The position numbers and the translations under genes are program-made. Under the pieces are notes generated by a model. The model was not told the DNA's origin. It ran no database searches and was given only the letters and a program-made list of their open reading frames with translations. A stretch of 64,000 nucleotides of DNA from the NCBI RefSeq assembly GCF_964340395.1, contig NC_135559.1:2401501-2465500 (forward strand), in the 5' to 3' direction. Each line of letters opens with the position of its first letter. The first letter of the stretch is position 1. This document shows positions 44,111 to 57,700 of the stretch, in pieces. Source of the stretch: Glandiceps talaboti (Eukaryota; Hemichordata; Enteropneusta; Spengelidae).

Positions 44111-47100
44111 ACACACCTTTACAAATGTGCTCTCTTCATATGTAGATGCAAATGTTCAGACATGTAAATATGTACAACTAATAATAATGGCTATGATACA
44201 TAAGTTATAAAGATTGTAGAGCATACATAGATTTGAAATATATAGATGTGTGCTTTACTGAACATCTTCACAGACTAGATCTGGTGTATTTTGTAGGTGC
44301 TACAGATATGTATTATACCACAGACCCTCCACCCTGATGGAGGGTCTATGATTATGCAGATGTTTCACAGATCTGTTTATATGTGTACACAGTTTTTAAA
44401 TCAGGCTTCTTGGTTGTCAAATTTTGTTTACCAAAAGTGCTAATTTGTTTTTAAGTTTGACCCTTGATTTCATGTTTACATTTCGTGTAGTAGAGCAAAG
44501 TGAATTCAAATTCCTCTTGAGTAAAATAAATTATGCATTGACATTATTTTTTAAGAAAACCAACCAGACGGAAGCAATAAGAGTTTCACAATGCTATGAG
44601 ATGATAATATATGATTGAGGTGGAAGGCGCCTTGGGACCAATTTCTCAATTTTTTTTTTAAATCTCTCCAGATTTTGTCCTAAGACAGTTTGTTCTTGGT
44701 CCTTTTGATATAGCAAAAGAAATTTAATGTTCATCATCTTGTTTTCAATGAAATTAACAATTTTTTTTTATCTTTCCATAGGGTTTTAACACTGTAGTTG
44801 GCAGCCATATTGGATTCTTGGATATCATTTTAACTTCAAATTTGTGCAGAAACACTCAATTTTTTTCACTGCAAAAGGGGTTGAATTTTCTTGGACAAAT
44901 TTAAGACTTTATTTCCAAGGCACATACTGGATTAAGACTGAAAGTGACATTTGATGTTTTGAAATAACTGATAGAGATTCTGATGAAATATATGGATGCA
45001 ATGTGCATGGCAAAACAAAACAACCAAGATGACAGATTTGACATTTACAACCAAAAGCCACAGAATTGTCCATGCCATTTATCATATATGGGTTTAGATA
45101 CTCAAATACCTTGATCAAAGCCAAAATTGAAATTTGCATTCAAAATAAACATTTTCTTTGGTTTTAATGTTCAAAACACTTAATAAATAAACAGTTAGAC
45201 TATCCATCAGCCAGAAATAGACAATTTTCATTCATCAATATTTTAATATTAAAAGTTCTAAAAGTTCTAAATATTTTCACATATTTGCAATAATTTTGGT
45301 CAGTGAAAAACACTGCATGTGTTTGTTTCTTTGAGCGCAAGTATAATCAATTTTAATCACATGTATACTCCTTAGAGGTAGTATACTTTCATGAATCTAA
45401 TGACATGAGCAATCTAGGCTAAAGCCTAATAAAAAAAAGTTGCGTGGTTCCGATTACACTCAATTTTAGAATAGGTGGGGTAGGTAGATTTTTTTACTTT
45501 ATTCAAACATATTCTTCTTTCATTTGTGAAGTGTCTAGTTCAAGTTTCCCATTGTTTTCCAAATGGTCTCTCTAGTATACATTTCTTCCTATCAGATGTA
45601 CAGTCATTTCAGATTGGAAGAACAGTTTTATTTTGTCTTTTTAAGTGGATGTCAGTTTCTGCATTCACTATTTCTCGTGAGACTTCAACATTTTTTGTGA
45701 TTTTATTATTTTTTTCTCGAATACATAAAAAAAAAGTTTAGGGCCGACAGTGAAAACTAGGTGGGGTTGGGTAACCGGAACCAAACAATTATTTTTTTTT
45801 TAGGTCTCATAAACACCCTCATACACAAGAATAACAAATTTTTAAAAAAATCAGTTTTTATAATTTACTTTGGGACAGAACTAATAATTTAAACTAATAA
45901 TATTGTAAAATCTGATTTCGCAGAAAATAAAGCCAAAGTTTAATTACAAAGTTTGAGTATTAAAGTAGGAATATGGAAAATTGTCAGAATACAAGGCAAA
46001 CTAAATGTTAGTAAAACACAAAAAGCAGAAGAGAAGGTATAAAGAAGACAGAAATCAAAGTCAGAAGTCAGGCTTGGGGGTTAAAATATAACATCTACTG
46101 AAAGTGTTACAAAAATGTTAAGTATGAGTGGCACATCCAATAGTGATACAAACATACACACAACTTAAGATTACCAAGGTTACATTGTACACATGCTGTA
46201 TAAATTGATACAATGTATATAATGCTTGTTAGTGTTACCATAGTTACAGGTAAGTGTGTCATATACAATGTATCTATTACCAAGGATAATACATTATCAC
46301 ATGCTAAACTAAAATCTACAAAGATTGTTAGTAAGTTAAAGTACAGTCATATACACAGCATGCCAGCCATTAACATCCAAAGATATTACTTTTTTTTGAA
46401 GAAATTCATAATTTCAAGCAGAGAGAGTTCAAAAAACATACTGTTTTGATAAATATGTTATTGAACTCTGAAATTAACGCAGCAGTTATGCTTCTACATC
46501 TATCTCAGGTTACCAACGGTAATTAGAACACGGTGCCAAATTTTTTGCCGTCACGATTAACTATGGAATATCAATCATTTGTATGTTACATTTGCTTTCA
46601 ATAGACAAATCTAATTATAATTTACTTTGTGGAGTCGAATACCATAATCACACAAAGTCAAGGTCAAGATGTTGAAAGCGCTTTTCAACGGACTGGGAAT
46701 CATCAAGCATAGATAGTATCATTTTTTCAAACAAAGCATTGATGAAATAAACTTACTTACTTTCTTCCTTTTTTTACATATTTACAATAAAGTATTCATT
46801 ATAGCACTGTCTCATACAGCACCATCTCATCTTCAAGTAAACCTAAAGGTGTTTGAACAGGTCATTATTGTTTTTCTTCAAGTTTTGGTACAATGTAACA
46901 ATTCTTGCATGCAAATGATGCAGTGCTTGTGTACAGAACACAAACGCATTTTCTTCAAGCAAGTCATTTTGAGCAACAGCAGTAAATTTGGCACATACTA
47001 TAAATACTGCATAGAATAAGATTGTATAATCTTCACAGTATGTGGTGTTTTCAAACTTTCAAATATACAATGCATGATTACATGTGACATTACAATCAAA

Positions 47101-50100
47101 TTATAAAGTTTCCTAATGCTTTTTAAGAAAGTTCTTTTTTTTAAAATAAAACTTATTTACTACAAACAAAATTAAATCCTTGTTTCTTTATATTCATATT
47201 TATATTTATTATACTGATGACTATTTACAAGAAACTTCTGAATTTTTAAAAATTAATGTCACGGTGTAGTATTACTGTAAAGATTAAGATGTGAGAATTG
47301 AGAATGTATTAAACACATAATATGACAGATCCCCGTGACACGCGAGTGCAAGTGTGGCATACTCTGCATATTTGCACAACTGTTTCTAGTATTCTCTGTG
47401 CCCATACTTTTACTTGCTACGCTGGTGAAAGTGCAGATAAAACACTGCAAGCACGAGTGCAAATACCCCGAGTACCCACACTGGAACTCACATGGCATGG
47501 GGTTCTGTTATTATTACATATGTTTATCTGAAATGGCACATTACCGTAAAAATTATACAGTGCGATCACACGATTTTATGTGTAGCGAACCATCACACCC
47601 TCATTTGCATATCATTTGCATGCAGGTATGCAATAATGTTTTTGGTATTGCACTGCAGTGAAAATACCACTAGTGTGCGCACCCACCAGTGCAAGAAATC
47701 TCTGGTACATATATAATAATATCAAATATTTGCTGAACGTTCCTTTATTAAGACTGCCTGTTTTCAATTCTCAGTTACATATGAATAACAATTTGTGCAG
47801 GGCTTTCATTGGCCTTGAATTTAACTTCTAAAATTGGTAGTTGATTTTAATAGCGAAGTGAACTTTTCTCAGCAACTTTTATATTTTAAATGATTTGAAT
47901 TGGTCTAACACCTTATAGATTTGGTAGTCTGGACAAGATATTCAGTATGCTATGTGCTCTGGACAACTGTTAATTTTGAGCTCTGATGTAGATTTGGGTA
48001 TAAAGTCCAGAATAAAAGTTTTTTTGTGTGTGTGTATTTTTTATTACATTTGATAACCTGAGAATTGCATGTAGAAGTAAAGAGCAGTGAAATAATGTTA
48101 GATACAAATCATTCAGAAAGTTCTAGTAATATTAAAATCAAAGCGTGGCTGGTTTCATACGTACATTGACATGCTACACACCCAATGGGTTGACCTGATT
48201 TGCATCTGTTACAGCAGGCAAGCGGAACAATAAAAAAAATACCTTTAAGTTTACACATGTTTGCTTTGTTAAGAAATTTCACATCACATGCAAAATACTA
48301 CATCTACCATTACTGCAAACTTCCCAATCAAAGCCTTGAATTACATATTAAGTAAAATGGTTCTTGACAATTCAAGTATCAAGGTAGGTCCGGGACAATT
48401 TCTATCAAAAACTGTACCTTCTATTCATATTGCAATGGATTAAAAATTACACTGAAAGTGTGAATTTGGAAAATTATTACAACTTTTGTTGCAGCTTCTC
48501 ATAGCACTTTTACAGTATCAATGTCATGTATACATGACTTTGCAATTCTACCTTGTTTGATGGATTAGATGAAAATCAAAGCCAAAACATTATTGTCTAA
48601 AGTTTAAGTTTGTAGATATAGTGAATAAAGGATACAGTTACATTGTTATGACAGTTTTACAACATTACAACATTAAAACTAATACACAGTATAAACAAGT
48701 ACAGCACTTTGAAATCTGAAATAATTTCTATTTGGCCACCAAATTATAGTGTCTCTTTACTGTATCATTTTCTTGTAATTTTGCCAACATAGTTTTTCAG
48801 CATATATATGTATTTGAAATTATTTCCTTGCAGTTCAATGGAGTGTGACCCTTTTCAAAGTCTCAATTTATGCAAATTATGTTATAATGTATGCATAAAT
48901 GCATCAAGTTGTGTTCAAATTAGGAGACCATCCTTACAAAAGCGCTGTACTTGACAGTTTACTGTATTCTTAAAATTAACATTAGCAACCAAAGTACACT
49001 AACAGATAGGAAAGAGTTGGAGACTTAGGAATACCAGGAGAAGAAATCCAAGAATTGCAGAAAGAGAGAGAAAGTTGACAAGTTACAAGCAAATGCACAC
49101 AATCCATGCAAGAAATGCAATCAATGGCTTTGAAAACGATAACCTCTTGAGTGAGAATTCAGGTAATCTTTTCACTTCAAGTGGACTTCAAACTAATGGA
49201 AATATCTTTGGACAACATACATAAATATAAATTTGTATCAATGGAAATTTGAGGTAATTTTTGTGTGGAAACTGACACCAATGCTATTTGAAATCCACTT
49301 TGAAATGACAAACTTACAAATGACTAAAGTCACCCATTTACCTATGAGTTGTGTATGTGATTGTGATATGTCAAATCGCCCCGATCTCTTAGAAAGAGAG
49401 AAAATGACGGAACTAGGATGTCTGTTGCTGTGCGTAACTCTCTGGTACTACAGGTGAAAGGATGCAAACGAATGGATTAGGACATGTTATACATTTGAAA
49501 TTCACATGCTTATCACATGCAAACCACATGATCATCACATGATTGTCACATGAACCCCAGATGACTATCCCATGACTACTGCAGATCTGCAAAGATCAAG
49601 AATAGAAAGTGAAATGAAAATGTGTGCATTATTTGTATGGTGATCTCCATTTGACGATCCCATGACTTACTGTTTGGAAAAGTTGAAAACTTTATCCGTA
49701 TAACTATGGCAAGTTAGCAATCTCACAATGAATGTCTTTCTGCTTTTGAAACACATAAAAATGAACACAAATATATTGTATTAAATGATGCTGTAACTAT
49801 ATGACACGCAAAATCTTTACAAAAGCTGCATTCTAAAGCTAATTTATAAAGACATTATTGAATAATCTGGCATTATCAATTTGCAGAAAGGAAGAGTTTC
49901 AAAATAATTAAATATCTCTCTATTTGATGTTTCGAAATACTTCTGCGATAAGGTTGCATTAAGTAGATTATCAGATCTTCTGGTTGCTGATTGCACATGC
50001 ACTCAACTGTAAATATCTACCTTCATAATCCCCATTTCTTTAATAATTAGTTGGCAAAATAATTATGAAGTATTAGGCCAAAAAATATATATATATCTGG

Positions 50101-51649
50101 TTCTGGTCTGGGTAAACTTTCTAAAGTGGTGCGACGACGCGAATTTTTTTTTTCCTAATTTTTTTTTTTTTTCAAATTAGTAAATACACATTTTTTTTGA
50201 CACTTTACATACTCTGTTCTATCATATTTATCTCTTGAAAAACTTCCTTTTTTCGAAGCAGTTTAGGTATTGTATTTAAGCAGTCTTGGCATGTAGGGTA
50301 GATTTCAGCTGCTTGTTCTCCTGATATCAGGAATAAATAAGGAACGGGAAAGCAAAAATTATCGGAAACAAAAGGATTGACGCGAAGGTATTTAGGGCAC
50401 GCGCGCGCTGACCAGAACCAGATATATATATTTTTTTGGCCTTAGAAGGTGATATGCAGTTTACAGCCACTGGCAATTGCTCGCAAACAATCTCACAACA
50501 CACATCTTGACCATCTACACCTCCAGCACCAAAATATTTGAAACATTACTATAAATACAGATGCTAACTTTTGCTTTTTAAAAAAGGATTGATCTATGAT
50601 TACTAGTATGAAGGAAGAGTCACCTTTACATCCTAAATTTTGCATGTCATACGTCCAAGTCACCATATCCATGTTGTACAAAACTGTTTCTCTAGAAAAG
50701 AAATTCCACCAGAAAGAGCAATATGTGAGATTTCTAAAACTCCCCATGTTGCTTGGAAAAGATTTCAACTTTCCCCCCTATTTGGTATGATTATATTTGT
50801 AGAGGCTTAACCTTTCACCCTTGACCTCTCACCCTTGACCTCTCACCTGGCTTGAATTCGTGTACTGGCATAAGCTCAGTATCATGTTGTACTGGCACTA
50901 GTTCAGTATCAACTTGCTTAGGACCATGAACCAGTCCCTGGTACTATGAGATGAGTTGAATAAAATGGGGTAAAAAAAACGAAGAAATATAGCAAACATA
51001 AATCATACTAATTTAACAAACAAAGTAAAGAAATTACATAAATTATAAAAGATTTAAAGAAATATCAAGCAGCATTACATAGAAGGCGTTGAAAATTAAA
51101 TTAATGCAGTAAGCTGTGCATTTATTTTCTAAATATTATGTCATTTAGGATGTTTATACCTACCAACATTATTTTGACATTGACATTTTGACATTGACAA
51201 GTTCAGACATATTGGATTTCTCCCATGAGTCAAAGCAATCTCAAAATTGAGAGGGTATTTTAGCACGGCCATATTGGATATCTCCCATAAGTCAAAGCAA
51301 TGTCAAAGTTGAGAGGATATTTTAGCACGGCCATATTGGATTTCTCCCATAGTTCAAAGCAATGTCAAAGCTAAGAGGGCTATCTGTCATCATTGTTTTA
51401 TTCAGAGTTCCAAATTGCAAAGTATCTGCATTTTATTGTTTCAGTGACTTTTGCATGTACGAAAGAAATCCAAGATGTTACACGTCCAATGTAAGGATTT
51501 ATTAAACCAGAACAAGAATGGTGTAACATCATAAATTATGTGCCATAACAGTTTATAAAAATTCCCCCTGTGGTATTGACTTAATTCGTTCTCACTATTT
51601 GTAACAGACACAAAAACCCAAAGTATTATTATTATTATTATTATTATGA

Positions 51650-51710
<61 letters not shown>

Positions 51711-54700
51711 GTATCATTCATAATGGTATATATATATATATTCACAGAATCTGTTATTGAATAAAATGCTAATTATGTGCATTTAACAAAAATATGCATG
51801 TTGAAAAGCACATTTGAAAAAAAGACTGGCAATGTGAGAGAGATAACACATTGGGAACAGAGTCACATGCACTGTCTGTGGTGATGCTATGAGTCCCATG
51901 AACACCACACAAAAATAAGTTTATCTTCTCACATCAAATGAACATGTTACATGTATATTAACTTGCATGTGACTTTAATAGGCGCAGCAGCCTGTTAAAG
52001 CCCTTTCAAAAACAGCAAAATAAAGGAATGAACCAATGTGTAGAGGAACAGTAGTAGGGGTGACCAGGTAGAAGGATCAATAGCCTAGTAAACGTAATTA
52101 CCACCTAATTATCACCATATGCAAGTTTAAGCATTGTGTTCAGTCAAAATGTCAATAAATTGCAATTCAACCTTGTGTAATATTAAAGTGCTATGCCGGC
52201 CATGAATAGACAAAAGTTTATAATCAATAAACATGTAGTATAGTTTATCATTTGTTTAAATGAGATGCTCTTCACTTGAGTGACAGTGTCTTTTAAAATT
52301 ATAACTAGAGATGAGAACATTCCATTTTTGTAGTGTGTGTGTCAAATATCTAAAGCCCCATTCATCAGCTTGGTAGATCATATGATTTACACAGGTTATA
52401 ACCCATGTATTCATTTGAAGTCATCTTACTGGCAGATTCTACTTCGGTGGATTGGACCAGAAAGAAGTTCAATGAGTCAGACATCTGTCATGGACAGAAT
52501 TCAATATTTGACACAAAAACTGCAATTTTGACATGTTCTTAGTCCCTTGGGAGATCTTTTTATCTCATAATCTTCAAATGTTTTAAACTTGTTATCCATT
52601 TCAAATTTTTTGATTCTGATCATGAGTACATTATCATTCCTTGATTAGCACCCTTTGTCCATTCATGTACAGCAAGTGGATGTGCTTTGTTGAAAGGTTG
52701 TTAACATTATTAGTATACCATTGACCTGTAATATGAACTATCAGTATAAATAACATTAAAAGTGAAAAGTAAATTATTATCTTCAACTGAAAATTAATCT
52801 GTGTTGGTAATTCAATGTGTTGCATTATATGCTCACATGTTTAAGTATGCCTGTCCATAAGGTCACATGTTCTGAATAATGTGTCAAACTGTTGCCAAAG
52901 ACTTGTGTACACAGTCCAAAAAATTTCAGATAACAAGTTTGTGTGTGGATGAATTAATGCAACACACAGTCAATTATTACATTCATGATGTCAAGTACAA
53001 AAATATAAAAATATCAGTACTGAGAAGATACAACAAACATCACTGACAATGTTCGGATGATGACAAGTGAAAATTTAATCCACATCATATCCCTCATCTC
53101 AAAATGTGTCTTTGCTGGTTGCTATGGAAATAACAAATCCTTCCTCACAGATAAAAAAAGACAAACATACAGAAAGTTGTCATATTGATGTTATCTTTGA
53201 CTGACAATTCTGTACATGTCGACATTGATTACTTTATGTAATTACTAGGGTAGGTGGGTGTACAAGAGTTTTATAAATATCCTGACCAATTGCAAGTGTC
53301 AATGACATTGAAATATCCCTTGTTTACCAACTAGGAGTTGTCTTTTCAGTCAAAGGGTAACTCACAATGGGAACTGATAAAAGGAAAACAAATGTCTATG
53401 ATATATAACTTTTGGTATTAAGCCAAAAAAAAAAATAATTGTTTCTGGTCAGGACGGTTTGTCTAAAATGGTGTGACAAGTGTATATGTGGGGCAGATGT
53501 CATTTGCTTGTTCTTGGCTCTAATTGTCTTCACAGGCTTATTTTTGTGTTTCCCCTTGGATCTACAGACTGCCTGGGCTGGACAAACACAAACAAAAAGA
53601 CCAACAAGACAGTATTTAAGTGATGTGCATGCTGACTAGAACTTTTTTTCTGACAAAATTAACTTAGTTTGTTTTACAAACAAAAAATATATAACAAAAA
53701 TTTCTTTGAAATTTGAAATCAGCTGGACACTGCCTTTATTTCCAAAAAAACTAAACTCGACATTTGTTCAAACTGTTGAAATCAAAACACCACACACACA
53801 TCGATTGTGAAATGATTTAATAGATTGAAAACATCATTTTTAACAATGTCTATAAAAAAAATAAATCTGTTAGGAAAATTTTCAAGATAAAGGCTGACTG
53901 ATAGGAATGTACCGGTATTCATTTAAATACTTTTCTACAAAATAGATTGTTTTTATCATATGAATATAAACATCTTATCTGGAATATATTTTTCTTATTC
54001 TGTTGCAACTTTGGTTTCTAATGCCTTTTTTGGTACAGTTGAATAATTAAAGATTAGTTTATCTTGATTATATGGAACAGAAATATATTTGTCCATCCTG
54101 AATTATAGACAAAATTGGCTATTCCAAATAATACATGAGTATAGCACTCCTACAAGATGCATATCAAAAAAGATATATTTCGTAACACAAAACAACTCGA
54201 AAATAGGTATATGGATAATTCAATTCACTACCATCTGTATTATATGATTATTAGGATACATCAATTCATCCATTTTTAAATGATGATAGTTTAGAAACAC
54301 AAATGAATGACATCACACACATGTTTATCTTCTTTTCTTGTTTGCATAAAATATTGAAATAAAATACCCACCACCTCATTTGGCAGATTTATTTTTTTGG
54401 AACCATATCAACACACTGAAGGTAGTTATATATAGGAGGAGGTATATGGAAAATAAGTAATTGCTCTCATAAACTTACTTTATAAAAATTCCCCTTTTTT
54501 CAGATCAGGTTCTTTTCTTTTTAGGGAAGTTTTTCTTTTTTCGTTTCTCGTTTCCTTTTTTGAAGGTGATGGGAAAGGTCAGACTTACAGTAAAGTCCAT
54601 GGAATGTTGTGGAAATTATACATTTATAAGATTCATCCATTTAAATTTGTCAGGAGTGAAAGAAATGTTCAACATTTTGTTACACCAAGCCTTCATAAAA

Positions 54701-57700
54701 GATATAGCTCACCAACTGGTTTGTTGTATAACTCTAACAAAGTGGGGTATACATTTGAATGGTGTATCTTGGGATATACCATTTGACATTGACAATGAAG
54801 GTCAAGGTCAAAACTTTAATATCGATCTTGAGAGATAATCTCTATAACTATAGGTGGAGACACTTAGATTCTGGTGTACTCAATGTAGGATAATTTTTTG
54901 GGGTCACTTCTACATGAAAATGTAAGGTCGAAGGTCAGAGTCTCATTAGAAAGCTTAGCATTAACAATGTGGGGTAGACAGTAAAATGGTGTCCATATCT
55001 ATCAAACTTTTGGAGACAACAGGAAAAATGTGATTTTTGAAATATGGCTGCCACTTTGCTGATTATGTGTATTTAACAAACACCAATACTGATAGGAACT
55101 GACCACAGTCTACAAACTTTTTTGGATCAAATTGAATCTTTTAGAGACATTCTCACCCTGCATGTGATTATCAAAATTTCTGTGTTTAGCCATTCTCAAA
55201 TATTTCAGTTTTTGTAATGTTAAGAATAGTTGTAATGATAACTATGACTACAACTCTCTCTATTTCTTGCAACAATTTGATTTCTACTTCTGTCAAAGCT
55301 GAAATGAATGAAATCAAGCCATTTTTAGATGACTAGTGATAACTGTTGACAGAGCCTGTGTGTAGAAAACAGCTATGGTACACAGACGACATCCTAAGCA
55401 AGATAGCCCTTACTTGCTTGCATCCAAAGCAGCTCCGTAGGAAGTCTTAAATATCATGCACTGCTCATATATCCCACTGTTACCCAACATTTCACACAGA
55501 AGGCACAAAATTACAACACTTTCAATCTTACAGTCCTTGAAATAGTTACCACGACTTCAAAATCTACATCCTGATATAATGTTACCTGATTTTGATATGA
55601 GTTCTTCAAACAAACTATTCTGCATACTATACAGTAACACCGACTTTTTGAACACTACCATAGGAAGACCCTAATTCTACACTTGAACGGCCTCCAACTT
55701 TTTACACTTCACATCCGGATTGTTTCCACTGGGTTTGGTTTCTGTTGGCTTCTCAAGACTTGACATGCTACCATCAGCATAATCAAACCCTTGTTTCTCC
55801 AAACTGTGACAACTTCCATTAACAGCACTGGTAAGCTTTGTCTCAGACAGGGGAACTCCGCCTAGGCCCCCAGAGCTGTCGGTACTTGAATGATAGCTCT
55901 GGAGAACTATTTCCTCCTGGTGGGGTATACGTAAACCCTTCTCCAGACCTTGTTTGTTTCGCCTGTTGGGAGAAACGCAAATGCTACACAAACAATTGGG
56001 ATCACATTTCTTTACCTTTCCGCTTGGAACATCTCCTGTTATTTCCCTCTGCAAAATAGAAACAAACATGCAGCCATCAGTCTGATATAGTGTCCCTGTA
56101 TTCTTGTAGCAAACACATCATAGCTAGTTAACAGCTATGTTATCTACAAGGGAAACCATGATCCAAAAAATATTATTCAGAAATATATATATATATATCT
56201 ATATATTTGATAAAATTGAAAATTTGTCTATGGTGAAAATTATTAAACACTGAAACCATATTTTATTTAGGAAGATTAGTTTGTTTTTATTATTTTATCC
56301 TGTACACTTTTCCATTTCTATTTCATATCTGAATGCCTACCTGAAAGTTACAAAGTACGTTTTAAATTAATTTTCTTAAATATCTACAATCACAAATTTT
56401 CTTTAATGAATCATATCACTGTCTATGACTGAATCATACAACTTTAACAGCAGGTACTACTACGGTAAAGAGGAGTTTTATATTCATTGCATTTTGTTTG
56501 CTTTAAATGACCAAGTAAAGTCACTTTCTCCAATCCCGCTATCCTCTCTATAATAGTTATTACAACTACCTCTGCATTGATTGGGCAAAGATTCAGGAAG
56601 CTCCTAACTTTGTTTACATCCCATGACACCTAGCTCTAGTGTACAGCACGTTTCTCTGTAGGCAGACTTGGCAATTTTCATAGCTTTGATTTAGAAAAGC
56701 CAAACAATACTGGGTCAGTAGATATAACGTTTCTGTGGTTCTTAAACATAAGAATGTGACTATAATTAAATCAGTCTCGATTGTGTTCAATTTAACAGAT
56801 AGTAAATCTGAAACCATGCAAGTATTGTTCTGTATGTTATAAATATCATTCATGTTGGAAGAGCATGATGTAATTGACAGGTTCAAACAGTATAGTTTTT
56901 CTAAAATCTAAGTTTACAAGATTTCTAGACCTACTGACCTCCCTTGTATTTTAAACATAGCTGTCATTTGTGTGTCTGTGTGTTTCTTTGTTTGTTTGTT
57001 TACAATATAAACAAACAAAATAACACTGATGATAATTTTACTACAGTGCTCCTCTTAATGTGGAGACAGAACACAGGGTTAACCTGCATCATTCTAGAAG
57101 GAGGATTCTTATTGGTCACAATTTAAGATTTTCTTTTTAAATACCAATAAGTAAACTGTAAAATATCAGTACGTGATGTAGAGTGTTTATCTGATAGTGA
57201 ACACAATCCAGGACATTTTACAGTCTACCCAATCAACTGCTACTTTTATTTCAAACGGACCAATAGCCATTCACCTTCTTGAATGTGCAAGTTACATGAA
57301 TAGTAATAGAAATCACCAAGGTGTTTTACAGTTGTACAAGGTCAAGTGCTCATCACAGAAGAAAGTCTTGATACAGCGCCCTCTTTGGTCAAAAACTGGC
57401 ACTAGAATTAGAAGAAACTTGAACAAATGAATCAAAGTACTTTCAGTCAATAATTTCTGCATTTGTTATTGCAATGAATGCTATTTTTTCAGCTGATGAT
57501 TTTGTTAAAATGTATAGAAATTTGGTGAGCATTTTTGGCCGCTGGATTGGCATAGTTAAATTTTTCTGTGACTTGCAGTACAGGAAACACAGCATTACAC
57601 CTTCTATTGACAATATTAATTACATCAACAGCTGGTTGTTGCATTCTACATTACTTCAATGATGAACACTTGACTATTCTGTTAGTATTAACTAACAAAC

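Noticed and set aside
54560-54838. Two overlapping + strand frames (GQTYSKVHGMLWKLYIY... and a 92-codon frame)
   Set aside because: The frames overlap in different phases and run into an AGGTCA-rich dispersed repeat. No domain was recognised, so chance is likely.
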